DNA from: CAZEIW01 sp964512305
Lineage (GTDB): Bacteria; Pseudomonadota; Gammaproteobacteria; Burkholderiales; Burkholderiaceae_F
Direction of reading: 5' to 3'
Assembly: GCA_964512305.1 (NCBI GenBank)
Contig: CAZEIW010000123.1
Coordinates: 1-14,013 of the forward strand
DNA: 14,013 nucleotides
Positions 1 through 6,936 of this stretch are shown in pieces (within the stretch, counting starts at the first letter, position 1; every line of letters begins with the position of its first letter). A program made the translations under genes and the position numbers. The notes under the pieces are model-generated. The model had not been told where the DNA came from, searched no databases, and saw nothing but the letters and a program-made list of their open reading frames with translations.

Positions 1-19
1 CGAACGCCCTCACCCCCGG

Positions 20-45
20 CCCCTCTCCCGCAAGCGGGAGAGGGG
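20..45. repeat. Perfect 12-bp hairpin downstream of the LysR gene (dispersed repeat or terminator)
   Basis: The arm CCCCTCTCCCGC at 20-31 is followed by AA and its exact reverse complement at 34-45. The hairpin ends two bases before the LysR stop codon (minus strand), so it lies where a transcription terminator would be expected. It has no T-run on either side. The sequence resembles a short palindromic intergenic element that is widespread in GC-rich Proteobacteria (general knowledge, not searched). It is probably a REP-like repeat that may also stop transcription. Confidence 0.6.
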
Positions 46-47
46 AG

Positions 48-962
48 CTAGGCGGCGGCGCGCGCCTGTTCCGTCAGCCATTGTTCGAGCGCGCGCACGG
101 CGGGTTTCGTGCGCGCGCCGGGCGCGAGGATCAGGTAGAACGCGCGCGGCGAGGCCAGCGCGCCCTTGAACGGCGCGACCAGCTTTCGAGCGCGCAGCAG
201 GCGATCGATCAGCGGCAGCCGGCCGAGCGCGACGCCCTGCCCTGCCAGCGCGGCTCCGATCACCTCGGGCTCGGTGTTGAAGGTCAGGATCGAGCGGGGC
301 TGCAGATCCGCCAGCCCGACCGCCTGCAGCCAGGTTGCCCACTCGAACCGCAGCCCGGACTGCGGCGGCGCCATGAACTGCAGCAGCGTGTGCAAGCGCA
401 GGTCGGCCGGCTCGCGCAGCGGCGCGCCGCCCGGCCGCAAGAGCTTCGGGCTGCACACCGGGAGCGTCGTCTCGGCGAAGAGCTGCGTGCCGGGCGTCGC
501 GCCGACGCGGCCGTAGCGGATCGCCAGATCGAACCCGTCGGCCTGCAGGTCGCGAAGTTCGGCACTGGCGTCGATCCGCACGTCGATCCCCGGGTGGGTC
601 GCGGTGAACGACGGCAGGCGCGGGATCAGCCACAACGACGCCAGGCCGGGCGTCGTCGACAGCGCGAGGATCTCTCGCCTTGACGGCGCGCGCAGAGCCG
701 CGACCGTCGCGCGCAGCTGCGCCAGCGCTGCCGCGCAGGTCTGCTGCAGCCGGCGGCCCTCGTCGGTCAGCGTCAGCGCGCGGTGATGGCGCCTGAACAG
801 CGCCACGCCGAGATCGTCCTCGAGGGCCCTGATCTGCCGGCTCATCGCCGACTGGGTCACGAAACGCTCGGCGCCGGCCTTTGTGAACGATAGGTGGCGC
901 GCGGCCGCCTCGAACGAGGCCAGCAGGTCGAGCGGGGGCAGCCGTTGCGGGTCCTTTTGCAT
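48..962 (-). CDS. LysR-family transcriptional regulator, GcvA-like
   Basis: This is a 304-residue DNA-binding regulator of usual LysR length. The N-terminal winged helix-turn-helix covers about residues 9-67, with the hallmark segments LPPLDLLASFEAAARHLSF and FVTQSAMSRQIRALEDDLG. The pattern of an F near position 17 followed by SAMSRQI is typical of the GcvA-like branch. The remainder, about 92-295, is the effector-binding domain; no ligand can be read from it. The ATG at 962 was chosen because it places the first helix a few residues from the N terminus, as in the family. The open frame continues to 1217, but that extension is not LysR-like and overlaps the divergent gene. There is no clear ribosome binding site. 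The gene is divergent from the DUF2917-GNAT operon across a 142-bp gap, the classic arrangement for a LysR protein controlling its neighbour and itself. Family call certain; target inferred. Confidence 0.93.
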   Translation of the reverse strand: MQKDPQRLPPLDLLASFEAAARHLSFTKAGAERFVTQSAMSRQIRALEDDLGVALFRRHHRALTLTDEGRRLQQTCAAALAQLRATVAALRAPSRREILALSTTPGLASLWLIPRLPSFTATHPGIDVRIDASAELRDLQADGFDLAIRYGRVGATPGTQLFAETTLPVCSPKLLRPGGAPLREPADLRLHTLLQFMAPPQSGLRFEWATWLQAVGLADLQPRSILTFNTEPEVIGAALAGQGVALGRLPLIDRLLRARKLVAPFKGALASPRAFYLILAPGARTKPAVRALEQWLTEQARAAA

Positions 963-1104
963 GCGCTGGGCGAATGCGATCGATTCCGAAAGATCGTTTG
1001 CACCGGAATTGCCGGCCGTCGATGATGGTCGCGACACCGGCACCCGTGCAGGTGTGCAAGTATGAACCACCCGCATGCAAAACCGGAAGCCCACGGAGGT
1101 CCCG
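963..1104. promoter_or_regulatory. Divergent control region between the LysR gene and the DUF2917-GNAT operon
   Basis: This 142-bp gap must carry promoters for both directions. A weak sigma-70-like pair can be drawn for the plus strand: TTGCAC at 998-1003, then 17 bp, then GATGAT at 1021-1026. A short interrupted repeat, CACC (1041-1044) six bases before GGTG (1051-1054), is a possible but weak LysR operator half-site pair. No strong T-N11-A box was recognised. The clear element is the ribosome binding site GGAGG at 1095-1099, five bases before the ATG at 1105. Confidence 0.35.
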
Positions 1105-1425
1105 ATGCTGATCGACACCCATGAAGCGAGGCTGCGGCTGGACGAGGGATTCCATGCGCGGCTCGAGGACGCCCGCAATGCCCGACTGACGTCGATCGAG
1201 GGCGTGGCCTGGATCACGGTCGACGGCGACCTGCACGACTATTTCATCCGGCCCGGCGATTCGTTCGTCGTGCCGTCCGACACCCGGGTCGTGGTCGACC
1301 CCATCCGGGGGCCGGCACTGCTCCAGATCGAGGGCGACGTCGGCGCAGTGCACCGCGTCGGCGCGCCCCGCTCAGGCCGGTTGCAGGGGTGGCGAGCCCG
1401 GCTGAGGCGGCGGGGACGCGAATGA
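1105..1425 (+). CDS. DUF2917 domain-containing protein
   Basis: A 106-residue cytoplasmic protein of unknown function. The core reads GVAWITVDGDLHDYFIRPGD followed by SFVVPSDTRVVV, the recognisable DUF2917 signature and a cupin-like run of short beta strands. There is no signal peptide or membrane segment. The C terminus is an Arg-rich tail (RARLRRRGRE). The ATG at 1105 is preferred over the upstream ATG at 1075 because GGAGG lies five bases before it. Its stop (TGA at 1423-1425) overlaps the start of the GNAT gene, so the two are cotranslated. From memory, DUF2917 genes often lie divergent to LysR regulators in Burkholderiales; no biochemical role is known to me. Confidence 0.85.
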   Translation: MLIDTHEARLRLDEGFHARLEDARNARLTSIEGVAWITVDGDLHDYFIRPGDSFVVPSDTRVVVDPIRGPALLQIEGDVGAVHRVGAPRSGRLQGWRARLRRRGRE

Positions 1426-2033
1426 GCGCCGTCGCGGTTTCGAGCGGTGAAACCGGGCTTATCGGCCCCGCCGGCGCGACACGGGCGGTCATCGACGAGT
1501 CGGCCGGCCTCACCGGTTGCCCCTCAGGCCGCCTCACCCTCGCCGACGGCCGCACGGTCGAGGTGCAGCCGCTATCGTCGGCGGACGCGCCGGCCGAGCG
1601 CGCGTTCGTCGCCGCCCTGTCGCCGGGCGCACGCTACCGCCGCTTCCATTTCGGTCTGAACGAGCCGTCCGACGCCATGCTGGAGGATCTGGTCCGCATC
1701 GACTGCCGCACCCGCGTCGCGGTGGTCGCGCGCGACGGCGCAGACCGTGGAGCGCGGCCGGCGATCGTGGCCGATGCGCGCTACATCCGCCTCGACGACG
1801 GCGGCAGCGCGGAGTTCGCGGTCGCGGTGGCCGACTCCTGGCAGGGCGTCGGTCTCGGCAGCCTGCTGCTCGAGCAAATCGCGCGACATGCGCGCGCGCA
1901 AGGCTTGCGGCGGCTGGTCGGGGACGTCCTGGCGGAAAACGCGCCGATGATCGCGCTCGTCGAGCGCGTCGGCGGCCGCCTGATGGCGCATCCCGAAGAC
2001 GGCCGGATGCTGCGGGCGCAGATCCCGCTCTGA
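1422..2033 (+). CDS. GNAT-family N-acetyltransferase
   Basis: A predicted acetyl-CoA-dependent N-acetyltransferase of 203 residues. The acetyl-CoA pyrophosphate-binding loop is visible as WQGVGLGSLLLEQI (about residues 140-153), matching the Q/R-x-x-G-x-G/A motif, preceded by the strand AEFAVAV and followed by the strand LVGDVLAENAPM. The segment LSPGARYRRFHFGLN (66-80) and then RIDCRTRVAVVA resembles the GNAT domain found in Pat-type protein lysine acetyltransferases, which makes a protein substrate possible but unproven. The ATG at 1422 overlaps the DUF2917 stop as ATGA and has GGGG at 1412-1415 upstream; a GTG at 1389 in the same frame is less likely. The first 38 or so residues lie ahead of the domain and are poorly conserved-looking. 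The second gene of the LysR-divergent operon. Confidence 0.88.
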   Translation: MSAVAVSSGETGLIGPAGATRAVIDESAGLTGCPSGRLTLADGRTVEVQPLSSADAPAERAFVAALSPGARYRRFHFGLNEPSDAMLEDLVRIDCRTRVAVVARDGADRGARPAIVADARYIRLDDGGSAEFAVAVADSWQGVGLGSLLLEQIARHARAQGLRRLVGDVLAENAPMIALVERVGGRLMAHPEDGRMLRAQIPL

Positions 2034-2035
2034 CC

Positions 2036-2056
2036 GCGGACGCCGCCCGCGTCCGC
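2036..2056 (+). terminator. Hairpin directly after the GNAT stop codon
   Basis: GCGGACGC at 2036-2043 and its exact reverse complement GCGTCCGC at 2049-2056 enclose a five-base loop. The hairpin begins two bases after the stop codon. No U-tract follows, so it is a GC-rich candidate terminator or 3'-end stabiliser rather than a textbook intrinsic terminator. Confidence 0.45.
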
Positions 2057-2250
2057 CAGCTGGAACTTGCGCGCGGCGCGGCGATTGAGACGCGCCATCG
2101 CCGCGGCGCCGGACGTGGACGGCGCGGCCGGCACCGCCTACAGTACTCTCCTACAAAACGGATTTCGGCGGCACGTGCCGCGTCGTACTCGACGCGCGGC
2201 GCGCGCCGCGCCGAAGGCCGTTCGGGCATCGCGGTGGGGGAGCTGCGTCC
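2057..2250 (+). promoter_or_regulatory. Upstream region of the DUF748 gene with two perfect palindromes
   Basis: This 194-bp stretch has no gene. It contains a perfect 14-bp palindrome, GCGGCACGTGCCGC at 2168-2181, and a perfect 18-bp palindrome, GCGCGGCGCGCGCCGCGC at 2194-2211. GGGGGA at 2236-2241 is a ribosome binding site nine bases ahead of the ATG at 2251. No convincing -35/-10 pair was found, although the local A/T-rich patch around 2140-2165 is the most promoter-like part. Confidence 0.4.
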
Positions 2251-5200
2251 ATGTTGCCAGCAATTCGGCAGCGCATCGTGTCGGCCGCACGGCGGCCGTG
2301 GTTGCGCAACACTGTCCTGACCGTCGTCGCGCTGGCCGCGCTGTACGGACTGCTCGGCACCTTCGCGCTGCCGCCGGTCCTGAAATCGCAGATCGAGACG
2401 GTCGCGGCCGCGAAGCTGCATCGCCGGATCACGGTCGATCGCGTCGAAGTGCGGCCGTTCGCGCTCGCGGTCTCGCTGCACGGCGTGCAGGTGATGGAGC
2501 CCGACGGCCGGACCGTGTTCGCGTCGCTGCAGCAGGCCACGGTTCGCATCTCGACCGCTTCGTTGTTCTACCTGGCGCCGGTCGTCAAGGAGTTGCGGGT
2601 GACCGGGCCGTTCGTGCACTGGGTCCGCGCGGCGCCGAATCGATACAGCACCGACGACATCGTCGCGGCGCTCGCAGCCGCGTCCGCGGCACAACCGAGC
2701 ACCGAGCCGACGCCGGCCAGGCCGGCACGCTTTTCGGTCTACAACATCCGCATCGAGGGGGGCCGCTTCGAGTTCGACGATGAACCCGAGCACGCGCACC
2801 ACACGGTCGCCGACGTGAGGCTCGATATCCCGTTCCTGTCCTCGCTCCCGTCCAAGGAGGAGGTGTTCGTCGAACCGCTGCTGAGCGCGACCGTCAACGG
2901 CGCGCCGCTGCTGGTCAAGGGCAAGGCGCGGCCGTTCGCGGAACCGAAGGAGGCCGTGGTCGACCTGGACCTGGACCGCGTGGACCTGCCGCGGTATCTC
3001 GAGTACCTGCCGTTTCCGCCTCGCTTCAGGATGCCCGGCGGGCAGCTCGACGTGCACCTGCAGGCAAGCTTCCAGCAGCCGGCCGAGAAGCCGCCCACCG
3101 TCACCCTGGCGGGAACCGTCGCGTTGAGATCGCTGGAGATCACGGGCCTCGAGCAGCAGCCGATGATCAAGCTGTCCGAGCTCGCGGTGGCCGTCGCCAG
3201 GGCCGATCCGCTCGGCGGCCGCATCGAGCTGTCGCGCGTGTCTTTCGACGCCCCCGACCTCAACCTGGAGCGAAGCGCGGACGGCAAGTTCAACCTGTTG
3301 CTGCTGCTGCCTCCGCAGGCCAAGCCCGCCGAGCCGCCGCCGCCCGCGGCTTCGGCCGCGCCGTCGGAACCGGCGACGGCTGGCCTCGCCCTATCGATCG
3401 GCGAGATCGCGCTGCGGGACGGGTCGGTCCGCTACACGGAGCGCGATCCGGCTCACCCGCTGTCCGTGGAACTGAAGAACTTCGAGCTGAGCATCGGCGA
3501 CACGGTGCTGGATTCGACCGGCCGAAGCCTGGCCATCGGTCGGATCGAATCCAAGGGGGCGCAGTTTCGCGTCCGGCAGGGCCGGGCGGAGACCGACCGC
3601 GAGGCCGCGCCGACTCCTGCGGCGCCGGCCGCTCCCGCCGCGACCGCGGCACGCCCAACGGCGCCCGCTGCTGCGGCCGCGCCCCCGCTGACGGTTTCCG
3701 TCGAGCACGTGCAGATCGGCGACTGGACCGCGCGCATCGAGAGCCTCGGCCTGCCGCAGATGGCCGTCACCACGCTGTCCGCGGTGACTCTGGCGGCCGA
3801 CGGGATGTCGACCGCCGCGGGCAAGGCCGGCAAGGTGGCGCTGAGCGCAAGCGTCAATCGCAAAGGCTCGCTGTCCATCTCCGGCGACGTCGGGATCGAG
3901 CCGCTGCACATGGACGTTGCCTTGAACCTGAAGGGCGTGGATTTGCTGGCGGCGCAGCCGTACGTCACCGAGCGGATCAATCTGCTCGTCACGCAGGCCG
4001 ATTTGAGCGCGCGCGGGCGCCTGCGGCTGGACCAAGCGCGCGCCGGCGACCTGAAAGGCGGATTCCGGGGCGATGCATCGCTTGGCAACCTGACGACGAT
4101 CGATAAGATCAGCGCGAACGACTTCGTCAGCTGGAAATCGCTCGGGTTCACCGGCGTCGACGTCAGGCTGCAACCGCTCGCGCTGGACATCGACCGGATC
4201 GCGCTCGACGACTTCTTCGCCCGGGTGATCGTCGATCCGAGCGGGCGCATCAACCTTCAGGACATCATCCGCGCGGAGCCCGCCGAGCGGCGCAGTCTGA
4301 CGGAAGCCGCCGAGCGGAAGGCCGAGGCGGCGCCGGCGGGCGCGGCACCGGCCGCGCCGGCGGAAGCCGCGCCCCCTGCGCAAGCCGCGCCGCCGGCGGC
4401 AGAGGCGGCGCCGCAGGCGATGCCGCCGATCAAGATCCGCGAGGTAGGGCTGCAGGGCGGCCGGGTCCGCTTCACCGACAACTTCATCAAGCCGAACTAC
4501 ACGGCCAACCTGGTCGACCTCGGCGGGACGGTTTCCGGCCTGTCATCCGACGCCTCGACGACCGCGGCGGTCGACCTGCGCGGCCAGGTGAACAGCGCGC
4601 CGCTGACGATCGCGGGCCGGATCAATCCGATCAAGGGCGACCTGTTCCTCGACCTCAAGGCGAGCGTGCACGGTATGGAGCTGGCTCCGCTCAGCCCGTA
4701 CTCCGACAAGTACGTCGGCTACGGCATCGAGCGCGGCAAACTGTCGTTCGATGTGGCCTACAAGCTCGAGAACCGGCAGCTGGCGGCGGAGAACCGGCTG
4801 ATCCTGGACCAGCTGACCTTCGGCGAAAAAGTCGACAGCCCGACCGCCACCTCGCTTCCGGTGCAGCTCGCGATTGCGCTTCTGAAGGACCGCAACGGTG
4901 TCATCGACATCAACCTGCCGATCGGCGGATCGCTGGACGACCCGCAATTCTCGGTCGGCGGCCTCCTGGTCAGGGTGATCGTGAACCTGGTCACCAAGGC
5001 GGTGACCGCGCCATTCGCGCTGCTGGGGAAGCTCTTCGGTGGCGGCGAGGAGCTGTCCTTCATCGAATTCGACCCGGGCCGTGGCGCGATCCCGCCAGCC
5101 GCCGAGTCCAAGCTGACTTCGCTCGCCAAGGCCCTGAACGATCGGCCGGGACTCAAGCTCGAGATCACCGCCATGGTCGATCGGGACTCCGATGCCGAGG

Positions 5201-5637
5201 CTCTGCGCCGCGAGAAGCTCGACCGCCGGATTCGGGCGCAGAAGCTCAAGGATCTGGTCGCCAAGGGGCAGTCGGCCACGATCGACAGCGTCGAGGTTTC
5301 GGCCCAGGAATATCCCGACCTGTTGGGGCGGATCTTCGCTGCCGACAACCCCGGCAAACCGCCCGCAAAACCGCTTGATGCGGCCGGCAAGCCGCTGGAG
5401 TTGACGCCCCAGGACAAGGAACGCCTTCTGCTCGAGGCCACGCCGGTCGGTGATGACGAGCTCACGAACCTGGGCAACCAGCGCTCGCAGGCGGTCAAGG
5501 ACTGGCTGCTCAAGAGCGGGCAGGTGCCCGAGGAGCGAATGTTCCTGGTCGCGACGAGGATAAACGCGCCGGCGGCCGACGCGCAGACCGCGGCACCCAA
5601 GGGGAATGCGAGCCGCGTGCAGTTCTCCCTGAAGTGA
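2251..5637 (+). CDS. DUF748 (AsmA-like) large inner-membrane-anchored envelope protein
   Basis: A 1128-residue protein of the DUF748 family, which belongs to the AsmA/YhdP/TamB-like group of envelope proteins; members of that wider group act in phospholipid transport or outer membrane assembly. One N-terminal membrane anchor (about residues 19-42, VLTVVALAALYGLLGTFAL) is followed by a long periplasmic region. The early segment with ITVDRVEVRPFALAVSLHGV and then VHWVRAAPNRYSTDDIVAAL is characteristic of the family. Three Ala/Pro-rich linkers at about 353-377, 451-480 and 690-725 divide the periplasmic part into four blocks. The C-terminal region from about 935 (LSFIEFDPGRGAIPPAAESK) looks OmpA-like, as is usual for the family. 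The ATG at 2251 has a good ribosome binding site and leads directly into the anchor. It lies 84 bp upstream of the lipid-modifying pair on the same strand, suggesting but not proving a shared envelope-lipid role. Substrate unknown. Confidence 0.87.
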   Translation: MLPAIRQRIVSAARRPWLRNTVLTVVALAALYGLLGTFALPPVLKSQIETVAAAKLHRRITVDRVEVRPFALAVSLHGVQVMEPDGRTVFASLQQATVRISTASLFYLAPVVKELRVTGPFVHWVRAAPNRYSTDDIVAALAAASAAQPSTEPTPARPARFSVYNIRIEGGRFEFDDEPEHAHHTVADVRLDIPFLSSLPSKEEVFVEPLLSATVNGAPLLVKGKARPFAEPKEAVVDLDLDRVDLPRYLEYLPFPPRFRMPGGQLDVHLQASFQQPAEKPPTVTLAGTVALRSLEITGLEQQPMIKLSELAVAVARADPLGGRIELSRVSFDAPDLNLERSADGKFNLLLLLPPQAKPAEPPPPAASAAPSEPATAGLALSIGEIALRDGSVRYTERDPAHPLSVELKNFELSIGDTVLDSTGRSLAIGRIESKGAQFRVRQGRAETDREAAPTPAAPAAPAATAARPTAPAAAAAPPLTVSVEHVQIGDWTARIESLGLPQMAVTTLSAVTLAADGMSTAAGKAGKVALSASVNRKGSLSISGDVGIEPLHMDVALNLKGVDLLAAQPYVTERINLLVTQADLSARGRLRLDQARAGDLKGGFRGDASLGNLTTIDKISANDFVSWKSLGFTGVDVRLQPLALDIDRIALDDFFARVIVDPSGRINLQDIIRAEPAERRSLTEAAERKAEAAPAGAAPAAPAEAAPPAQAAPPAAEAAPQAMPPIKIREVGLQGGRVRFTDNFIKPNYTANLVDLGGTVSGLSSDASTTAAVDLRGQVNSAPLTIAGRINPIKGDLFLDLKASVHGMELAPLSPYSDKYVGYGIERGKLSFDVAYKLENRQLAAENRLILDQLTFGEKVDSPTATSLPVQLAIALLKDRNGVIDINLPIGGSLDDPQFSVGGLLVRVIVNLVTKAVTAPFALLGKLFGGGEELSFIEFDPGRGAIPPAAESKLTSLAKALNDRPGLKLEITAMVDRDSDAEALRREKLDRRIRAQKLKDLVAKGQSATIDSVEVSAQEYPDLLGRIFAADNPGKPPAKPLDAAGKPLELTPQDKERLLLEATPVGDDELTNLGNQRSQAVKDWLLKSGQVPEERMFLVATRINAPAADAQTAAPKGNASRVQFSLK

Positions 5638-5721
5638 GGGTCGCCCGCTGAAGCGAGGGCCGCCCGCGAAACCGCGGAAGTTGGGCACAATCGCGCTGCC
5701 GCATCCCCGACAGGAGGCTCC
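5632..5721 (+). promoter_or_regulatory. Short gap before the methyltransferase, with a 19-bp imperfect tandem repeat
   Basis: AAGTGAGGGTCGCCCGCTG at 5632-5650 is followed at once by a similar 19-mer at 5651-5669 (15 of 19 positions match); the first copy contains the DUF748 stop codon. Further on, GCACAATC near 5686-5693 may act as a -10 element, but no good -35 box precedes it. A strong ribosome binding site, AGGAGG at 5712-5717, lies four bases before the GTG at 5722. The 84-bp gap permits either read-through from the DUF748 gene or a separate promoter. Confidence 0.35.
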
Positions 5722-6936
5722 GTGCGCTTCGCGATTCAAAACCTGGTCGATTCGATGGGCACGCAAGCCGGCGTGCCGTTCGCGATCCTGGCACCCGATC
5801 GCACCATGTATCGCAGCGGCACCGGCGAGCCGGTTTTCACGATCATCTTCCGCACCGGCGCCGCGCTGATGTCGGTCCTCACGCGCGGCCATGTCGGGCT
5901 GCTCGAGTCGTACTTCGACCGCGCGGTCGATGTCGAGGGCGATGTCGCAGCGGCCTTCGCGACCGGCCTGGCCGGCCGTTTCAGCAAGAAATCCAATGCG
6001 CTGGTCGGGGTGGAGAACGGACTGCACGAGCTGCGCTACTCGAACCGCAGCCTGGCGCAGGCCAAGGCCAACGCGCGCGCGCACTATGGATTGGGAGAGC
6101 CGTTCTACCGTCTGTGGCTCGACGACCCGCTCAAGATGTACACCTGCGCCTATTGGAGCGAGGGCACGACGACGCTGGAGCAGGCCCAGCGCAACAAGAT
6201 CGACCACGTATGCCGCAAGCTGCGTCTGGCCCCCGGCGAGCGCTACGTCGACATCGGCTGCGGGTTCGGCGGTTTCATGTTCCGCGCGCTGGAGACGACC
6301 GGCGCCGTCGGCACCGGGCTCAACACGACCACCGAGCAGGTCGAATGGCTGCGCGAGGAGATCGCGCGCCGCGGGCTGGCCGAGCGGCTCGACGTGCGCG
6401 AGGCGGACTTCCGCGAGGTCGACCGGCAGTACGACAAGGTGGTGTCGATCGGCGTGCTGGAGCATGCCGGCCGCGACCAGCTGGCCGACGTCATCCGCGC
6501 GCACGCCGATTTCCTCAAGCCCGGCGGCCTCGGGATGCTGCACTTCATCGGCCACGTCGGCCGCTTCGAGACCGAGCTCTTCATCCGCAAGCACGTCTTT
6601 CCGGGCGGCTGGATCCCAAGCCTCGCCGACGTGATCGTGCAGATGGAGCGCTGCGGGCTCGAGGTCGTCGACATCGAGAACCTGCGCCGGCACTACGCGC
6701 CGACGCTCGACGAATGGGCGCGCCGCTTCGAGCTCAACTGGGATGCGATCCACGCTCTCGATCCGCAGCGCTTCGACGAGCGGTTCCGCCGCATCTGGCG
6801 CAGCTACCTGGTCGGCTGCGCCGAGATGTTTCGCTCGCCCGCGGGCTATACGCACCTGTTCCAGATCGTCTTCAGCAAGGGCAACATCACCCGCTCGAAC
6901 TATCCGATGTCGCGCGCGCATCTGTATGCCGCTTGA
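5722..6936 (+). CDS. Cyclopropane-fatty-acid-synthase-family SAM methyltransferase
   Basis: A 404-residue enzyme predicted to transfer a methyl group from S-adenosylmethionine to the double bond of an unsaturated acyl chain in a membrane phospholipid. The SAM-binding motif is VDIGCGFGGF (176-185). The family segment HYGLGEPFYRLWLD (121-134) precedes TCAYW. By position and context, all five active-site residues described in E. coli Cfa are present: Cys142, Glu247 (GVLEHAG), His274 and Ile276 (LHFIGH) and Tyr325 (RRHY), four of them at a constant offset of 8 from the E. coli numbering. Start GTG at 5722 with AGGAGG upstream. It is paired with a flavoprotein overlapping its 3' end, which points away from simple cyclopropane synthesis and toward the BfaB/TmsB/UfaM type that makes methyl-branched or methylated-unsaturated chains. 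Family certain; exact product inferred from context. Confidence 0.92.
   Translation: MRFAIQNLVDSMGTQAGVPFAILAPDRTMYRSGTGEPVFTIIFRTGAALMSVLTRGHVGLLESYFDRAVDVEGDVAAAFATGLAGRFSKKSNALVGVENGLHELRYSNRSLAQAKANARAHYGLGEPFYRLWLDDPLKMYTCAYWSEGTTTLEQAQRNKIDHVCRKLRLAPGERYVDIGCGFGGFMFRALETTGAVGTGLNTTTEQVEWLREEIARRGLAERLDVREADFREVDRQYDKVVSIGVLEHAGRDQLADVIRAHADFLKPGGLGMLHFIGHVGRFETELFIRKHVFPGGWIPSLADVIVQMERCGLEVVDIENLRRHYAPTLDEWARRFELNWDAIHALDPQRFDERFRRIWRSYLVGCAEMFRSPAGYTHLFQIVFSKGNITRSNYPMSRAHLYAA

Noticed and set aside
963..1217. An N-terminal extension of the LysR frame
   Set aside because: It would add 85 residues with no LysR likeness ahead of the DNA-binding domain and overlap the DUF2917 gene.
4543..6921. 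A 792-codon minus-strand open frame
   Set aside because: It is antisense to both the DUF748 and methyltransferase genes, which have clear family motifs.
6743..6925. An earlier start for the flavoprotein
   Set aside because: It lies inside the methyltransferase coding sequence in another frame and reads as Arg/Ser-rich shadow.
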